Assembly (NCBI RefSeq): GCF_020171285.1
Contig: NZ_JAIUZI010000003.1
Coordinates: 186,001 to 250,000, forward strand
From: Seohaeicola saemankumensis
Lineage (GTDB): Bacteria; Pseudomonadota; Alphaproteobacteria; Rhodobacterales; Rhodobacteraceae
Reading direction: 5' to 3'
Length of the DNA: 64,000 nucleotides
A model generated the notes under the pieces. The model worked only from the letters and a program-made list of their open reading frames with translations, did not search any database and was not told the DNA's origin. Of the stretch, positions 1 to 9,204 are shown piece after piece (positions within the stretch are counted from its first letter, which is position 1; the number at the start of each line of letters is the position of its first letter). The translations under genes were made by a program, and so were the position numbers.

Positions 1-1087
1 AGATCATCCCCTTTGCGCGCCGGCGCATGTCTTCGGCAAACCGGATGGCTGCGGCCACTGCACGGTAATGTTCTTCAAAGATCTCTTGGCCAATATCCAC
101 GGTCGCAAAAATTGCACGTGCGGTCGGTGGGTCGCTGTGCACGGGAACGCCGGCTTGCTGCGCTGTTTCACGGATTGCAGCGGCAATTGTATCGACGCCC
201 TTCGCGACGCAAACTGGTGCTGTTCCGGGTTGCCGACTCCATGACAGGGCAACGGCAAAGTGGGTTGGGTTGACGATTACAACGTCGGCTTTGGGGACGT
301 CGGCCATCATTTGCGACATCGCGATTTCCTGTGCTTTCTGCCGCCGATGCTGCTTGACGTGGGGGTCACCTTCAGCGTCTTTTGCCTCGTCCGTCACTTC
401 CTTGCGGGACATGCGGTTCTTGCGCAGATGCTCTTGGTGCTGCCAAATCGCATCGATTGCGCCGATCCCTGTTGCGATCAAGAGCGCAAGAAACAAAAAC
501 TCCACGCACAGTCTCATCATTTGAGCTATCGAGACCTGAGGCTCGGTTCCGCTGGTCGCGAGTATTTCAGGCATGCGCACTTGAAGGAACAAAGCGAGGC
601 AAACCGAGTACAGGGTCAACTTGGCAAAACTCTTGGCAAATTCAAAAAGCCCCGCGCGGCCGAATTTGTTTCGGGCATTGGACAGGATCGAGATGCGTGA
701 CATCTTCAGCGCAAGTTTCGATGGCGCGATCACAAAGGCCCGTTGTGCCACAATCGACAGCAAGACAGCGATCGCCGGTACGGCGAACCACGGCGCCAGT
801 GCGCGTGCCACGCTCCACATCAATCCACCCATCTGGGCGTTCGCAGCGCCGTCAAACATCAGTGGCGCCAGGCTGTCGGCCTGATCAATCAGGACGGACA
901 TCGTCGTGCCCAACTGGATCAACGAACCGGTTCCAGCGGCCAAGCCGGCCAAGAGTAAACCCGCATAGGCTGCGGCCACTGAAAGATCGGTCGACTTGGC
1001 GACCTCGCCTTTTTCGCGGGCCTTTTGCAGCTTTTGCGGCGTTGGCTCGTGTGACTTGTCGGTGTCTTCATCGCTCTGGCCACTCAT
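1..1087 (-). CDS. flhB: Flagellar export apparatus protein FlhB (3' end cut by window edge)
   Basis: FlhB is the inner-membrane export-gate protein of the flagellar type III apparatus and switches substrate class after cleaving itself. The reading frame is open from an ATG at 1087 to the left edge with no stop, giving 362 visible codons, close to the usual full length of 350-380. The N-terminus is charged and followed by four hydrophobic segments; the autocleavage motif NPTH lies at about residues 273-276. The ATG overlaps the fliR stop as ATGA, so translation is probably coupled. Only the last few residues should be missing. Identification is secure. Confidence 0.96.
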   Translation of the reverse strand, partial: MSGQSDEDTDKSHEPTPQKLQKAREKGEVAKSTDLSVAAAYAGLLLAGLAAGTGSLIQLGTTMSVLIDQADSLAPLMFDGAANAQMGGLMWSVARALAPWFAVPAIAVLLSIVAQRAFVIAPSKLALKMSRISILSNARNKFGRAGLFEFAKSFAKLTLYSVCLALFLQVRMPEILATSGTEPQVSIAQMMRLCVEFLFLALLIATGIGAIDAIWQHQEHLRKNRMSRKEVTDEAKDAEGDPHVKQHRRQKAQEIAMSQMMADVPKADVVIVNPTHFAVALSWSRQPGTAPVCVAKGVDTIAAAIRETAQQAGVPVHSDPPTARAIFATVDIGQEIFEEHYRAVAAAIRFAEDMRRRAKGMI

Positions 1088-1854
1088 TTGACACCTGTCG
1101 GGTCGGACAAAAAGCCGTTCAATGCCCCGGTCCAGACAGAGAGCATCAAAGGGGCGCCTGCAAAGAGCAGAAACAGCCCGCCAAGCGTGATGACCGGCGC
1201 GCCGACAAAGGCGACCATCAGTTGTGGCATCGCACGGTTGATGACCCCGAGGGTCAAATAATAGATCAACGATGCGATCGCGAAGGGGGCGGCCAGCATG
1301 AAGGCAAGTTTGAAAGCCTGAGCGATCCGGCCCACGCCCCAGAGACCGAGGTCACGAGCATCGGGGAGCGCACCTGCCGGGAACAGCTCGTAAGACTGGA
1401 TCAGCAGTTCGGCGGCCCGCACATGTAGCCCGCTCATGACGGCCAAAGCCAACCCGCCGACCACCAGCACATGGCCCATGGCAGGGGCAGGGTCGGCCGT
1501 GGCTCCTCCGAGCAGTTGAGACAACGAGGTCGCCTGCGCAGCAATCGCGCCAGCAGTCTGCAAGGCGAGAACAAACAACCGAACACCAAGTCCCAGTGCC
1601 AGGCCGACAGTGACTTCGGTCACGGCCATGCCGCTGAGCCCGGCGAAATTCTTTGGCAGATCCAGCCCTGGAAGTGATGGCGCCACAACCAGTGTAAACG
1701 CAATTGCCAGCCCGAGCTTCACACGGATCGGCACCGTTTGTTCGCCGAATGCCGGCAACATAGAAACAAGCGCCGAGACCCGGAGAAAGATCAGACCGAA
1801 CTGCCACAGACCAGACGTCAGCCATGCGCCGAATTCCGGCGGCAGGCCGGTCAT
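1084..1854 (-). CDS. fliR: Flagellar export apparatus protein FliR
   Basis: FliR is an integral membrane component of the flagellar type III export gate, acting with FliP, FliQ, FlhA and FlhB. The 256-residue protein is almost wholly hydrophobic with about six membrane segments and the family pattern LRVSALVSMLPAFGEQTVP near residues 25-43. Length is typical. It sits between flhA and flhB, sharing ATGA overlaps with both, which indicates one transcript and coupled translation. No fliQ is present in the window. Confidence 0.95.
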   Translation of the reverse strand: MTGLPPEFGAWLTSGLWQFGLIFLRVSALVSMLPAFGEQTVPIRVKLGLAIAFTLVVAPSLPGLDLPKNFAGLSGMAVTEVTVGLALGLGVRLFVLALQTAGAIAAQATSLSQLLGGATADPAPAMGHVLVVGGLALAVMSGLHVRAAELLIQSYELFPAGALPDARDLGLWGVGRIAQAFKLAFMLAAPFAIASLIYYLTLGVINRAMPQLMVAFVGAPVITLGGLFLLFAGAPLMLSVWTGALNGFLSDPTGVK

Positions 1855-3947
1855 GCCGCGACCATTCCGACAAGTGCAGGCCGCGCCTCGAGCCCGATTT
1901 CTTCAAAGGACAAAACGGGGTTGGTCAGGCCTCGGGCGCGCATGATCGTCCGCAGGAAACGCCTGCGCCTGGTTGAGGTGACCAATGCCGGCGCCAGTCC
2001 TTGATCGGCAATCTCGCCCATCCGTTGCGTGATACTGTCAGCCAGCCGGTTGAAGAGATCCGGCGGCAAAGCAATGTCTAGACCGCCGGCCTGTGTTTCG
2101 ATCTGGTAGGCAGAAAACGTCTCTTCCCATTCGGGCGCAAGTTGGACCAGCGGGATCGTTCCGTCTTCACGTTTCATGTCCGCGACGAGTTGGAACCCCA
2201 ACCGCTGCCGAACCACTTCGCAGATAACGTCCGGTTGGGTGGAGATCAGACGGGCTTCTGCGACAGTTTCCAGGATCAGCGGCAGGTTGCGGATGGATAC
2301 CCGCTCCTCCAGCAGTAGCCGGAGGACTGCATGAAGGGTGTCGATCGGCACTTTGTCCGGGATCAGTTCGTCCAGCAGTTTCCGATTTGCTTCGGCCCGA
2401 ACCGGATCGGTCAGCCTTGTCATTTCGGCGAGCAGCCGACGCAGAGATTTAAGGGTCAACAGTCGGGCAAAGTTCTCCTTGATCGTCTCAAGAAGATGCG
2501 TGGCCAGAATCTCTGGTGGAGCCACGATCGTTGCTCCGTTCAATGCCGCCTTTTCCTGATCCGACGGCGATATCCAACGCGCCGGCGCGCCGTAAACAGG
2601 TTCCGTGACGTCGGAGCCCTCCGGCAGCGCGTCCGGACGATCCGGCATCAGGGCCAGCACCAAGTCCGGGTGCAGAATGCCACGTCCTTGTTCGACGCCC
2701 TGAACCCGAATGACGTAGGTCCCCGGCGGCAGATCAGGTTGATCCGTGAGCCGGATATCCGGCAGGATCAAGCCAAAAAAGGTCGCCACATGCGTGCGCA
2801 TATTGGCGATTCTGACATCAAGCCCAGTTCCCGGATCGAGAACCATGCTGACCAGGTCGGGCGCAAACTGAACATGAACGTCGTCGAGATCCAAAATGTC
2901 GCCCAGCGGTTTCACGACCGGCTCCTTCGCCTCGTCCGTGTCCGCCTTCAGCTTCTCGGACTGACTCTTGGCCTGATTGAACATTCGGTAGGCTGCAAAG
3001 CCGAGAACGCCGGCCCCCAGGATGAACGGCACAAAGGGCAACCCGGGAACAAGCGCAAAGAGGCCCATCAGTACAGCAACCGTACCAAGGGCGGCGGGGT
3101 GTTTGCCCAGCTGGCCGAACAGGGCCAGGTCAGTCGCGCCTTGTGTTCCGCCGCGGGCCAGCAACAAAGCGGATGCGATCGAGATGATGACGGCCGGGAT
3201 CTGAGTCACCAGCCCGTCGCCGACCGTCAGAATGGCATAAGTCTCAAATGCCGACCCCAGGGGCATACCATGGACAGCAACGCCCATCACCAGCCCCATC
3301 ACAAGGTTCAGGAGCGTGATCAGGAGCCCCGCAATTGCGTCTCCCTTGACAAATTTCGAAGCCCCATCAAGCGATCCGAAGAAAGTTGTTTCCTGTTGTT
3401 CAAGTTCGCGCCTCTGCTTTGCTTGCGCGTGGTCAATGGCACCGGCCGACATATCGCTGTCGATGGCCAGTTGTTTCCCGGGCATTCCATCAAGGGCAAA
3501 ACGCGCGCCAACTTCGGCCATGCGCGCCGCGCCTTTGGTGATAACCATGAAATTGACGATCAGCAGAACGCCAAAAACGACCAGGCCCAGGAAGACGCTG
3601 CCGCCCATTACGAACTGGGCAAACCCTTCGATAACGTCGCCAGCGGCATTCGGTCCGGTATGGCCCTGTCCGATAATCAGTTTTGTCGATGATACATTCA
3701 ACGACAACCGCAACATGAGGGATGCCAGCAAGATCGTCGGGAATGTGGAGAAATCCAGTGGACGATCAATGAACAGCGTGACCGTGAAAATTAGAATTGC
3801 GAGGGCGAAAGACCCCGCCAATCCAACGTCGAGAACCCAGGCTGGCATCGGCAGGATCATCATGACGATAATGGCCATGAGGGCCAAAGCCAAAAGGATC
3901 GTCGGGCTGAACAGTGTCAGTGCATTCAGTTTTCGCATGGTAGTCAT
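1851..3947 (-). CDS. flhA: Flagellar export apparatus protein FlhA
   Basis: FlhA forms the nonameric export ring that passes substrates from the cytoplasm into the flagellar export channel. The start at 3947 (MTTMRKLN) was chosen because it overlaps the stop of the upstream gene as ATGA and gives 698 residues, the normal family size; the open frame continues upstream but only as sequence unlike FlhA. The N-terminal half has about eight membrane segments, with the conserved stretch RPLDFSTFPTILLASLMLRL near residues 60-80. A linker rich in charged residues leads to the soluble C-terminal domain. The gene ends in an ATGA overlap with fliR. Confidence 0.96.
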   Translation of the reverse strand: MTTMRKLNALTLFSPTILLALALMAIIVMMILPMPAWVLDVGLAGSFALAILIFTVTLFIDRPLDFSTFPTILLASLMLRLSLNVSSTKLIIGQGHTGPNAAGDVIEGFAQFVMGGSVFLGLVVFGVLLIVNFMVITKGAARMAEVGARFALDGMPGKQLAIDSDMSAGAIDHAQAKQRRELEQQETTFFGSLDGASKFVKGDAIAGLLITLLNLVMGLVMGVAVHGMPLGSAFETYAILTVGDGLVTQIPAVIISIASALLLARGGTQGATDLALFGQLGKHPAALGTVAVLMGLFALVPGLPFVPFILGAGVLGFAAYRMFNQAKSQSEKLKADTDEAKEPVVKPLGDILDLDDVHVQFAPDLVSMVLDPGTGLDVRIANMRTHVATFFGLILPDIRLTDQPDLPPGTYVIRVQGVEQGRGILHPDLVLALMPDRPDALPEGSDVTEPVYGAPARWISPSDQEKAALNGATIVAPPEILATHLLETIKENFARLLTLKSLRRLLAEMTRLTDPVRAEANRKLLDELIPDKVPIDTLHAVLRLLLEERVSIRNLPLILETVAEARLISTQPDVICEVVRQRLGFQLVADMKREDGTIPLVQLAPEWEETFSAYQIETQAGGLDIALPPDLFNRLADSITQRMGEIADQGLAPALVTSTRRRRFLRTIMRARGLTNPVLSFEEIGLEARPALVGMVAA

Positions 3948-4630
3948 TCGGTCATGATCGGCACCAACGGACGAACGCTGGGCCGACCCAGAGCGACCAG
4001 GGACCCCATACGTGTCGTTCCGCCCCCGAACATGGGCTGACGATCGGCAATCAGCGCGGCGGGCGCATTCCTTCGGGCCTGCGGCGGATCGTTTTTCAGG
4101 CTCTCGCGGATTTCGGAAAATCTGGAGGTATAGAGTCGCGCGAGGGATGGAGTGCGGGAGTGATAGGCGCCAGCGGCGGCGCTCCAATCGCCCAGTTCGG
4201 CGTGTAAATCCGCCAGAAACTTGGCGGCGTATGCTGCATTTGCATATGGATCAAACATATCTTCGATGGATCGAAATGCAGTCCCGTGCCATTTGAAATT
4301 GAGCTGAAAGCAGCCCACGTCGAAACTGCGGGCGCCTCTTTTGAAATGCTTGAACACAAAGGCCAGGGCTTCATCCCGACTTTCGAACCAATGGCCTTCC
4401 CCTTCCATGTTGACCGTCCACGGCCAGGGTGTAAGCCCGATTTCGCCGGTTCGCCCGGTTTCGGTACGAGTAATTGCCCGCAATACATCCAATGGCACCG
4501 AAAGCGCGTCGGCCGCTTGGCGCGCCGCGCGGTCGCAAGTATGGGCTGACTGGCCCTCGCCGATGCCTGCGCTTACAGGCAACGAATACAGGCCTGCGGT
4601 ACAGAGCAATATGAACACCCGCATGGCCAT
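3944..4630 (-). CDS. Exported lytic transglycosylase (SLT fold) of the flagellar operon
   Basis: This predicted periplasmic murein hydrolase would cut peptidoglycan glycan strands, plausibly to let the flagellar rod through the wall. With the start at 4630 the protein has 228 residues and a clear signal peptide (MAMRVFILLCTAGLYSLPVSAG). The SLT pattern follows: a catalytic-type Glu in RAITRTETGRTG, then DVGCFQLNF and an AAGAYHSR motif. An upstream ATG at 4678 would bury the signal peptide and is less likely. Its stop overlaps the flhA start as ATGA. Function resembles SltF of Rhodobacter, but orthology is inferred from position and fold only. Confidence 0.85.
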   Translation of the reverse strand: MAMRVFILLCTAGLYSLPVSAGIGEGQSAHTCDRAARQAADALSVPLDVLRAITRTETGRTGEIGLTPWPWTVNMEGEGHWFESRDEALAFVFKHFKRGARSFDVGCFQLNFKWHGTAFRSIEDMFDPYANAAYAAKFLADLHAELGDWSAAAGAYHSRTPSLARLYTSRFSEIRESLKNDPPQARRNAPAALIADRQPMFGGGTTRMGSLVALGRPSVRPLVPIMTE

Positions 4631-4836
4631 TCTGGAAAAGAGCCCTCGGCGAGCGAGTTGAAAACAACCAAATGGCATTCTGCCGCTTTCGTTTCCGGTT
4701 CTGTTGACCGAGAGCCTACGAACTCAGCGTTTAGAAATGGTTAGCGCCTACAGGTATCTGGCGCGGGCCTGGTTCGCGGCCTTCTCGGAACCGCGGTTCG
4801 AACGCAGAGCTTGCGGTTCCCGATCGATTGCGGAGG

Positions 4837-7164
4837 TCAGTCTGTTTGATCGGGTTGCAACAAGGCACCGGGGTCGAACTCATTGCTGGCCAGCCCCTCC
4901 AGAAGAGCTGCTACGCGGTTTCGGGTACCTTCACTGTCTTCAACCAGGGCGCGGGCCTGCGCCAACGGTGGATTTTGGGCAACCTCCGCGCCGGCGCCTG
5001 CCAATACCTGCGCCCGCTCCGCAGCGATTGCGTATCCGGCGCTGTCCTGTCCCGGTATCGACGCAAAGTCCTGTGACATCCAGAAACTACGCGCTGCGGC
5101 CTGCGTGTCGTTGGTGGCAAGCAACAGGTCTCCTGCTGCCGCGAAATCCCCATTCATCCACATCGCGGAGGCCCGTAGACGGTTGGCTTGCGGGGAGTCC
5201 AAACCGAGAAGTTCAACCAAGGCTCGGTGAGGTTTGGCGAGCCTTAACGCCGCCTGGGCGCGCAATAGCCGTCTGTGCTCGGTTGCGGGCGTATCGGACT
5301 TGGCCTCGAGGATCGCCATGGCTTCATCTGCGAAGCCCAGCACAAGAAGTCGATCCGCCAAGGAGTCGCCAAGTTCAAGCGGTAACCCTTCGGGGCCCCG
5401 GGAAACTTCTTCAAGCACGTGTTTCAGAAAAACCAGATCGTCAGCTCTGTCTTCAAGCAAACTCAAAAACGAAGCCCGAACGGCAACTCGGGCAGCATCT
5501 CCGTCGCGCCGACCGACGTCTTCCAGAGCTGCGTCTGCTTCTTCGAACCGGCCGGCCAGTGCCAGCGCGACCGTGGCGGCTTGGCGCAGAGCGACTCCCT
5601 CAGCAGCTTTGCGGTGCTCAAGTGCCATGGCTTCCACCAGATCGGGTAAATCCGGCGGCACAGCGCCCCCTTCTTCAAAATACGTCTCAATCAACGCAAC
5701 GATCGCAAGCGGAGAATGGTCCGAATCGGATGCAACCACAGTCTCCAAGTGCTGCAGCTCGGCCTGCGTATCACCTGCAGCGTGTGCAAGCGAAGCACGG
5801 GCCATGTCCATCGCAACCACTTCACCGCCATCAAATCGCTCCACGGCCCTCAGAACGGCAGCCGCCGTGCCTTCGTCTCCGGCATCCGCGAAGTATTCCG
5901 CGATTCTGGGGCCAAGGTAACTGCGCAAATGGTCCGGCAATCGAAAGAAGGCCTGTTGCACGGCATCAGTATTCACCGCCGGTTCAGGTTTTCTCGCCGC
6001 GAGCAGAGACCATAAGGCGGCTTCGCCTGGACAGTGCTGTTGGCCCCTAAGAGGGTTGGTGGCCGGGGCAGCAGTTCCGTCCACAATACGCGCAATCGAA
6101 GACAATAGGTCTGTTTCAGGCGTGGAGTCTTCAAGCAGGGAAAGCGTTGTCAGTGCCTCCAGCCCAAATCCGAAATGCAGGTACAGCCGGGTCAGGTCCA
6201 AGACCGCTTGTTCGCTAACCCTGTCAAACTCTCCAAAAAGCTGGGATCTCAAGGGGCCAATCTGCAAACTCATGGGAATGTCGGTGGCCCAACCCGACAG
6301 GTTCAAACGTTCGTTCGCTGTACAGGGTCTTGCACTGCCTGCTTCGGCAAAGCGGCTGGCCACACTGGCCAGATCTCGATCCGCAGCCGTCGTCACGGAC
6401 ACATTCATTGGGGCGGCCCGATCGTTCTCGGCATTCGATCCGGGGACAACACCCTGGTCGCCATTGTGCCCCTCCCGAAGAACGAGAAGCCCCTGAGATG
6501 AAGCGCGTCCGATCTGTTCCAACAGGCGTTGCTGCGTGATGGAGATGGAATTGTTGAAATCATAACCGATTTCCATAATGGGAACCGTGACAGAGTGCCC
6601 CTGTTCAATGATCAACGGTAACCCGGATGCCGGAACCGCTTCATGCGGCGGGCGACGCTCTCTATTGGGTTGATTGCCTGGCTTCGATGCCGGCTTGTCG
6701 GCCTTGCGCAAATCCAGTTCATGAAAACGATAGGGGGCCCTTGTCGGAAGAGCAGGCAATACGACTGGCATACGTTCCGCCGTCACTGTTGACGGTGCCG
6801 GATCCTTGATGTCGATCACCAGGTAGCGCTCGGACTGGACAAATCCGAAAACCGGACAGTCGCAGGACAGCTCCATCTCAAGCGGTTCACCAGCACGCGC
6901 CTGTGTCAGATTGCTGAGCCGCGAGCGGGGGATCCGTTGAAACACTTGGCCTGTGTCGTAGCGGACATCCGGCAGATTGGTTTTCAGTCTGGCCAGACGG
7001 TCTTGCTGGGTCAGGCTCCATTGTGTGCCGGCCGGGATTTCAATCACGAGCCTGGAAAAATCATCATGTTCACCAGATCGCGCAATCAGAGCCTGCGACA
7101 TGGCCTGCGACCCGGTCAGGAACCCCACTACGGAAATCAGTAATGTCACACAAGCACGAGTCAT
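4837..7164 (-). CDS. Large exported protein of the motility cluster, function unknown
   Basis: The 775-residue protein starts at 7164, where its ATG overlaps the motA stop as ATGA; a longer frame inside motA is ignored. It opens with a signal peptide ending near SQAMSQA. The next 110 residues resemble an AMIN-type beta domain (HDDFSRLVIEIPAGTQWSL, then a two-Cys ELSCDCPVFGF segment). A proline-rich linker is followed by about 550 residues of Ala/Leu/Glu-rich helices like TPR or Sel1-type arrays, without a clear strict repeat. Position between motA and the transglycosylase suggests a periplasmic role in motor assembly or wall anchoring. I do not recognise a named gene. Confidence 0.85.
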   Translation of the reverse strand: MTRACVTLLISVVGFLTGSQAMSQALIARSGEHDDFSRLVIEIPAGTQWSLTQQDRLARLKTNLPDVRYDTGQVFQRIPRSRLSNLTQARAGEPLEMELSCDCPVFGFVQSERYLVIDIKDPAPSTVTAERMPVVLPALPTRAPYRFHELDLRKADKPASKPGNQPNRERRPPHEAVPASGLPLIIEQGHSVTVPIMEIGYDFNNSISITQQRLLEQIGRASSQGLLVLREGHNGDQGVVPGSNAENDRAAPMNVSVTTAADRDLASVASRFAEAGSARPCTANERLNLSGWATDIPMSLQIGPLRSQLFGEFDRVSEQAVLDLTRLYLHFGFGLEALTTLSLLEDSTPETDLLSSIARIVDGTAAPATNPLRGQQHCPGEAALWSLLAARKPEPAVNTDAVQQAFFRLPDHLRSYLGPRIAEYFADAGDEGTAAAVLRAVERFDGGEVVAMDMARASLAHAAGDTQAELQHLETVVASDSDHSPLAIVALIETYFEEGGAVPPDLPDLVEAMALEHRKAAEGVALRQAATVALALAGRFEEADAALEDVGRRDGDAARVAVRASFLSLLEDRADDLVFLKHVLEEVSRGPEGLPLELGDSLADRLLVLGFADEAMAILEAKSDTPATEHRRLLRAQAALRLAKPHRALVELLGLDSPQANRLRASAMWMNGDFAAAGDLLLATNDTQAAARSFWMSQDFASIPGQDSAGYAIAAERAQVLAGAGAEVAQNPPLAQARALVEDSEGTRNRVAALLEGLASNEFDPGALLQPDQTD

Positions 7165-8030
7165 GCAGCGTCCTGTTTCACCGATTTGAGAGCCTCTTCG
7201 AGATCTGAGTAGTCCGGTCTGATGTGCGAAGGGGTGTTCTGGCGCCCCACCTCGATGCAAATCGCAGCTGCGTGATTGTGCAGGTTGGCCACCAGGACCT
7301 CACGGATCAACTGGTAAAAATGTCCGTCTTCCTCGACCACGGCGCTGACCTTTGACGCAAAAGGACCAACCAGTCCGTAGGCCAGGAAAACACCCAAAAA
7401 TGTCCCGACCAAAGCGCCGCCGATCAATTTTCCGAGAATCTCCGGTGGCTGATCGATCGAGCCCATTGTCTTGATCACACCGAGAACCGCGGCAACGATA
7501 CCCAGGGCCGGCAACCCGTCCGCCACGGTTTGCAAGGCGTGGCTTGAATGCATCGCGTGGTGCAGGTTTGCTTCGATACGCTTTTCAAGCACTTCTTCCA
7601 CCTGGTGCGGGTCGTCGTAATTCATCGCAGCGGACCGCATGGTGTCGCAGATCAGATTTACGGCTTCCTTGTCGGCCTGGATTTTCGGGTACTTTCCAAA
7701 CAAGGATGAATTCTGAGGGTCTTCGATATGCTGTTCGACTTCCACTGGGTTTTGACGCGCGATCCGGATCAGACTGAACAGAAGACACAGCAAATCCCGA
7801 TAGTCTTCGGGTTTCCATTTTGGTCCCTTGAAAACCTTCGCGATGTCCTTCGCTGTATGCTTGATCGCGCCCATGTCGTTGCTGATCAGGAATGCACCGG
7901 TTGCGGCGCCCCCGATCATCATCAATTCAAATGGCAGAGACTTCAGGATGATTGTCATCTTGCCACCGGCTGCCAGGTATCCGCCAAAAACCATGACGAA
8001 AATGACAACGATGCCGATTATGCCGATCAT
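7161..8030 (-). CDS. motA: Flagellar motor stator protein MotA
   Basis: MotA forms the proton-conducting stator with MotB and drives rotation through FliG. The start at 8030 follows a GGAGG sequence at normal spacing and gives 289 residues, the usual size. There are four membrane segments and a large cytoplasmic loop. The channel prolines fall at 174 and 223 (DGLPALG and LVGPFASK), matching the E. coli pair, and R89 with E97 fits the FliG-contact charges. No motB is seen in the window, so the partner must lie elsewhere. The stop overlaps the following gene as ATGA. Confidence 0.96.
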   Translation of the reverse strand: MIGIIGIVVIFVMVFGGYLAAGGKMTIILKSLPFELMMIGGAATGAFLISNDMGAIKHTAKDIAKVFKGPKWKPEDYRDLLCLLFSLIRIARQNPVEVEQHIEDPQNSSLFGKYPKIQADKEAVNLICDTMRSAAMNYDDPHQVEEVLEKRIEANLHHAMHSSHALQTVADGLPALGIVAAVLGVIKTMGSIDQPPEILGKLIGGALVGTFLGVFLAYGLVGPFASKVSAVVEEDGHFYQLIREVLVANLHNHAAAICIEVGRQNTPSHIRPDYSDLEEALKSVKQDAA

Positions 8031-8107
8031 GGATGCCTCCGGGTATGCATGTGTCTCTGGCCAGTCTCGCAACTCGGGATTAACAAAGGCTGAGCGGATG
8101 CCGGGTT

Positions 8108-8791
8108 TCAGTTTCGCGGAACGGTGGCATTCCGCCCGGCGAGTACGACGCTGATGGTATAAGCGGATTGCGGAGCCATTCCCGCCAGAATGCCCGCCGC
8201 CACTTCAGGCCGCATGCGTGATAGAAATCCTGCGGCGAATTGGGGGTCCATCTCTTCGAACAATGCCGCCGATTCCTTCGGCTTCATCTTTTCGTACATT
8301 TCGGTGAGCCGGGTCAGATCGCCTTCGGCGGCGCCGTCTGCCAGAGAGAGGGTCTCCTTCAAACGGGACTCTGCCTCGACCAACGCCTTCAGTTTGCGGT
8401 CGATGGCTTCTTCGGCGATCGTCAGAGCCGCCATTCGGTCTTCGATCTGTTGTTCCCGCCGTATCAATGCGCTTTCACGCTGCTGAAATGCCACAAGCAT
8501 CGGCCGCAGGTCTTCCGCCGATTCGAAAGATGCATGTGTTGTGGATGCCGTCTGGTCGTGTTCCTGTCTTGACCCGGATTCCGTGTCTGCTCCAGCTGTG
8601 TCGGCATTTGCCAACTCGCGACCGATCGCGGGAGCAGCCTCGACGCCAATTCGGACCACGGCCGACCCTGTCAGCAGGATAGACAAAAGCAGAAGAGTTC
8701 CGCCCCGAACACGTGGTGACCTTCGCTTCTTACTCGAGGTCGTTTTCGTAACGTGGCTGGCTGCGGCGGTCGCCGTTGCAGTGGTTTTCAT
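8108..8791 (-). CDS. motE: MotE-family motility protein (MgtE-N-like domain)
   Basis: The 227-residue protein has a basic N-terminus, one membrane or signal segment at about residues 31-48, a long central coiled coil (about 90-150), and a C-terminal helical domain with PKESAALFEEMDPQFAAGF and a second RPEVAAGILAGM repeat. That layout fits MotE-like proteins of alphaproteobacterial motility clusters; in rhizobia MotE is a periplasmic chaperone for the MotC motor protein. The gene lies between motA and fliL and starts in an ATGA overlap with the gene before it. The family call is good, the exact partner is inferred. Confidence 0.8.
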   Translation of the reverse strand: MKTTATATAAASHVTKTTSSKKRRSPRVRGGTLLLLSILLTGSAVVRIGVEAAPAIGRELANADTAGADTESGSRQEHDQTASTTHASFESAEDLRPMLVAFQQRESALIRREQQIEDRMAALTIAEEAIDRKLKALVEAESRLKETLSLADGAAEGDLTRLTEMYEKMKPKESAALFEEMDPQFAAGFLSRMRPEVAAGILAGMAPQSAYTISVVLAGRNATVPRN

Positions 8792-9195
8792 TGCACGGCC
8801 TCGTCCTGCGCCCGACCGTGACGCACAAACATGGGTCCCGACGCGGGGCGATCGGCGGCTGGTTTCTGGGGCGGGTTGGACGCGGATGGTGGTTTTGGTG
8901 CCGGAGCCTCATCTGGCAGATCATGCAGCGACGCCATCAAAAGCTCGAGCCGTTGGGCCACGGCCTCGGCCCGCGCAGTCAGATCCTCTAGGCTCGATGT
9001 CGATTCATTCGAAGCGGACCGTGCCGCCGTCAGCGTTTTGCCCAGGTCATCCACTTGGGCAGAGAGCACGGCGACTGCACCGCCGACCCCCTTTTCCAGG
9101 TCATTGAAACGATTCAGCCGTCGCGCCAGAACAAAACAATAAAACCCGGCCCCCAGAGCGCCCGCGACCAAAAGAATATCTGCAACCAGTTCCAC
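8788..9195 (-). CDS. Small membrane-anchored coiled-coil protein of the flagellar cluster
   Basis: The 135-residue protein begins with GTG at 9195, preceded by a strong GGAGG six bases away that overlaps the fliL stop TAG. One membrane segment spans about residues 5-25. A predicted coiled coil covers about 30-90 and the C-terminus is Pro/Ala-rich and probably disordered. Its stop overlaps the motE-like start as ATGA. I do not recognise a family with a known role; context ties it to motor or basal-body assembly. Confidence 0.8.
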   Translation of the reverse strand: MELVADILLVAGALGAGFYCFVLARRLNRFNDLEKGVGGAVAVLSAQVDDLGKTLTAARSASNESTSSLEDLTARAEAVAQRLELLMASLHDLPDEAPAPKPPSASNPPQKPAADRPASGPMFVRHGRAQDEAVQ

Positions 9196-9204
9196 CCGTG
9201 CCTC

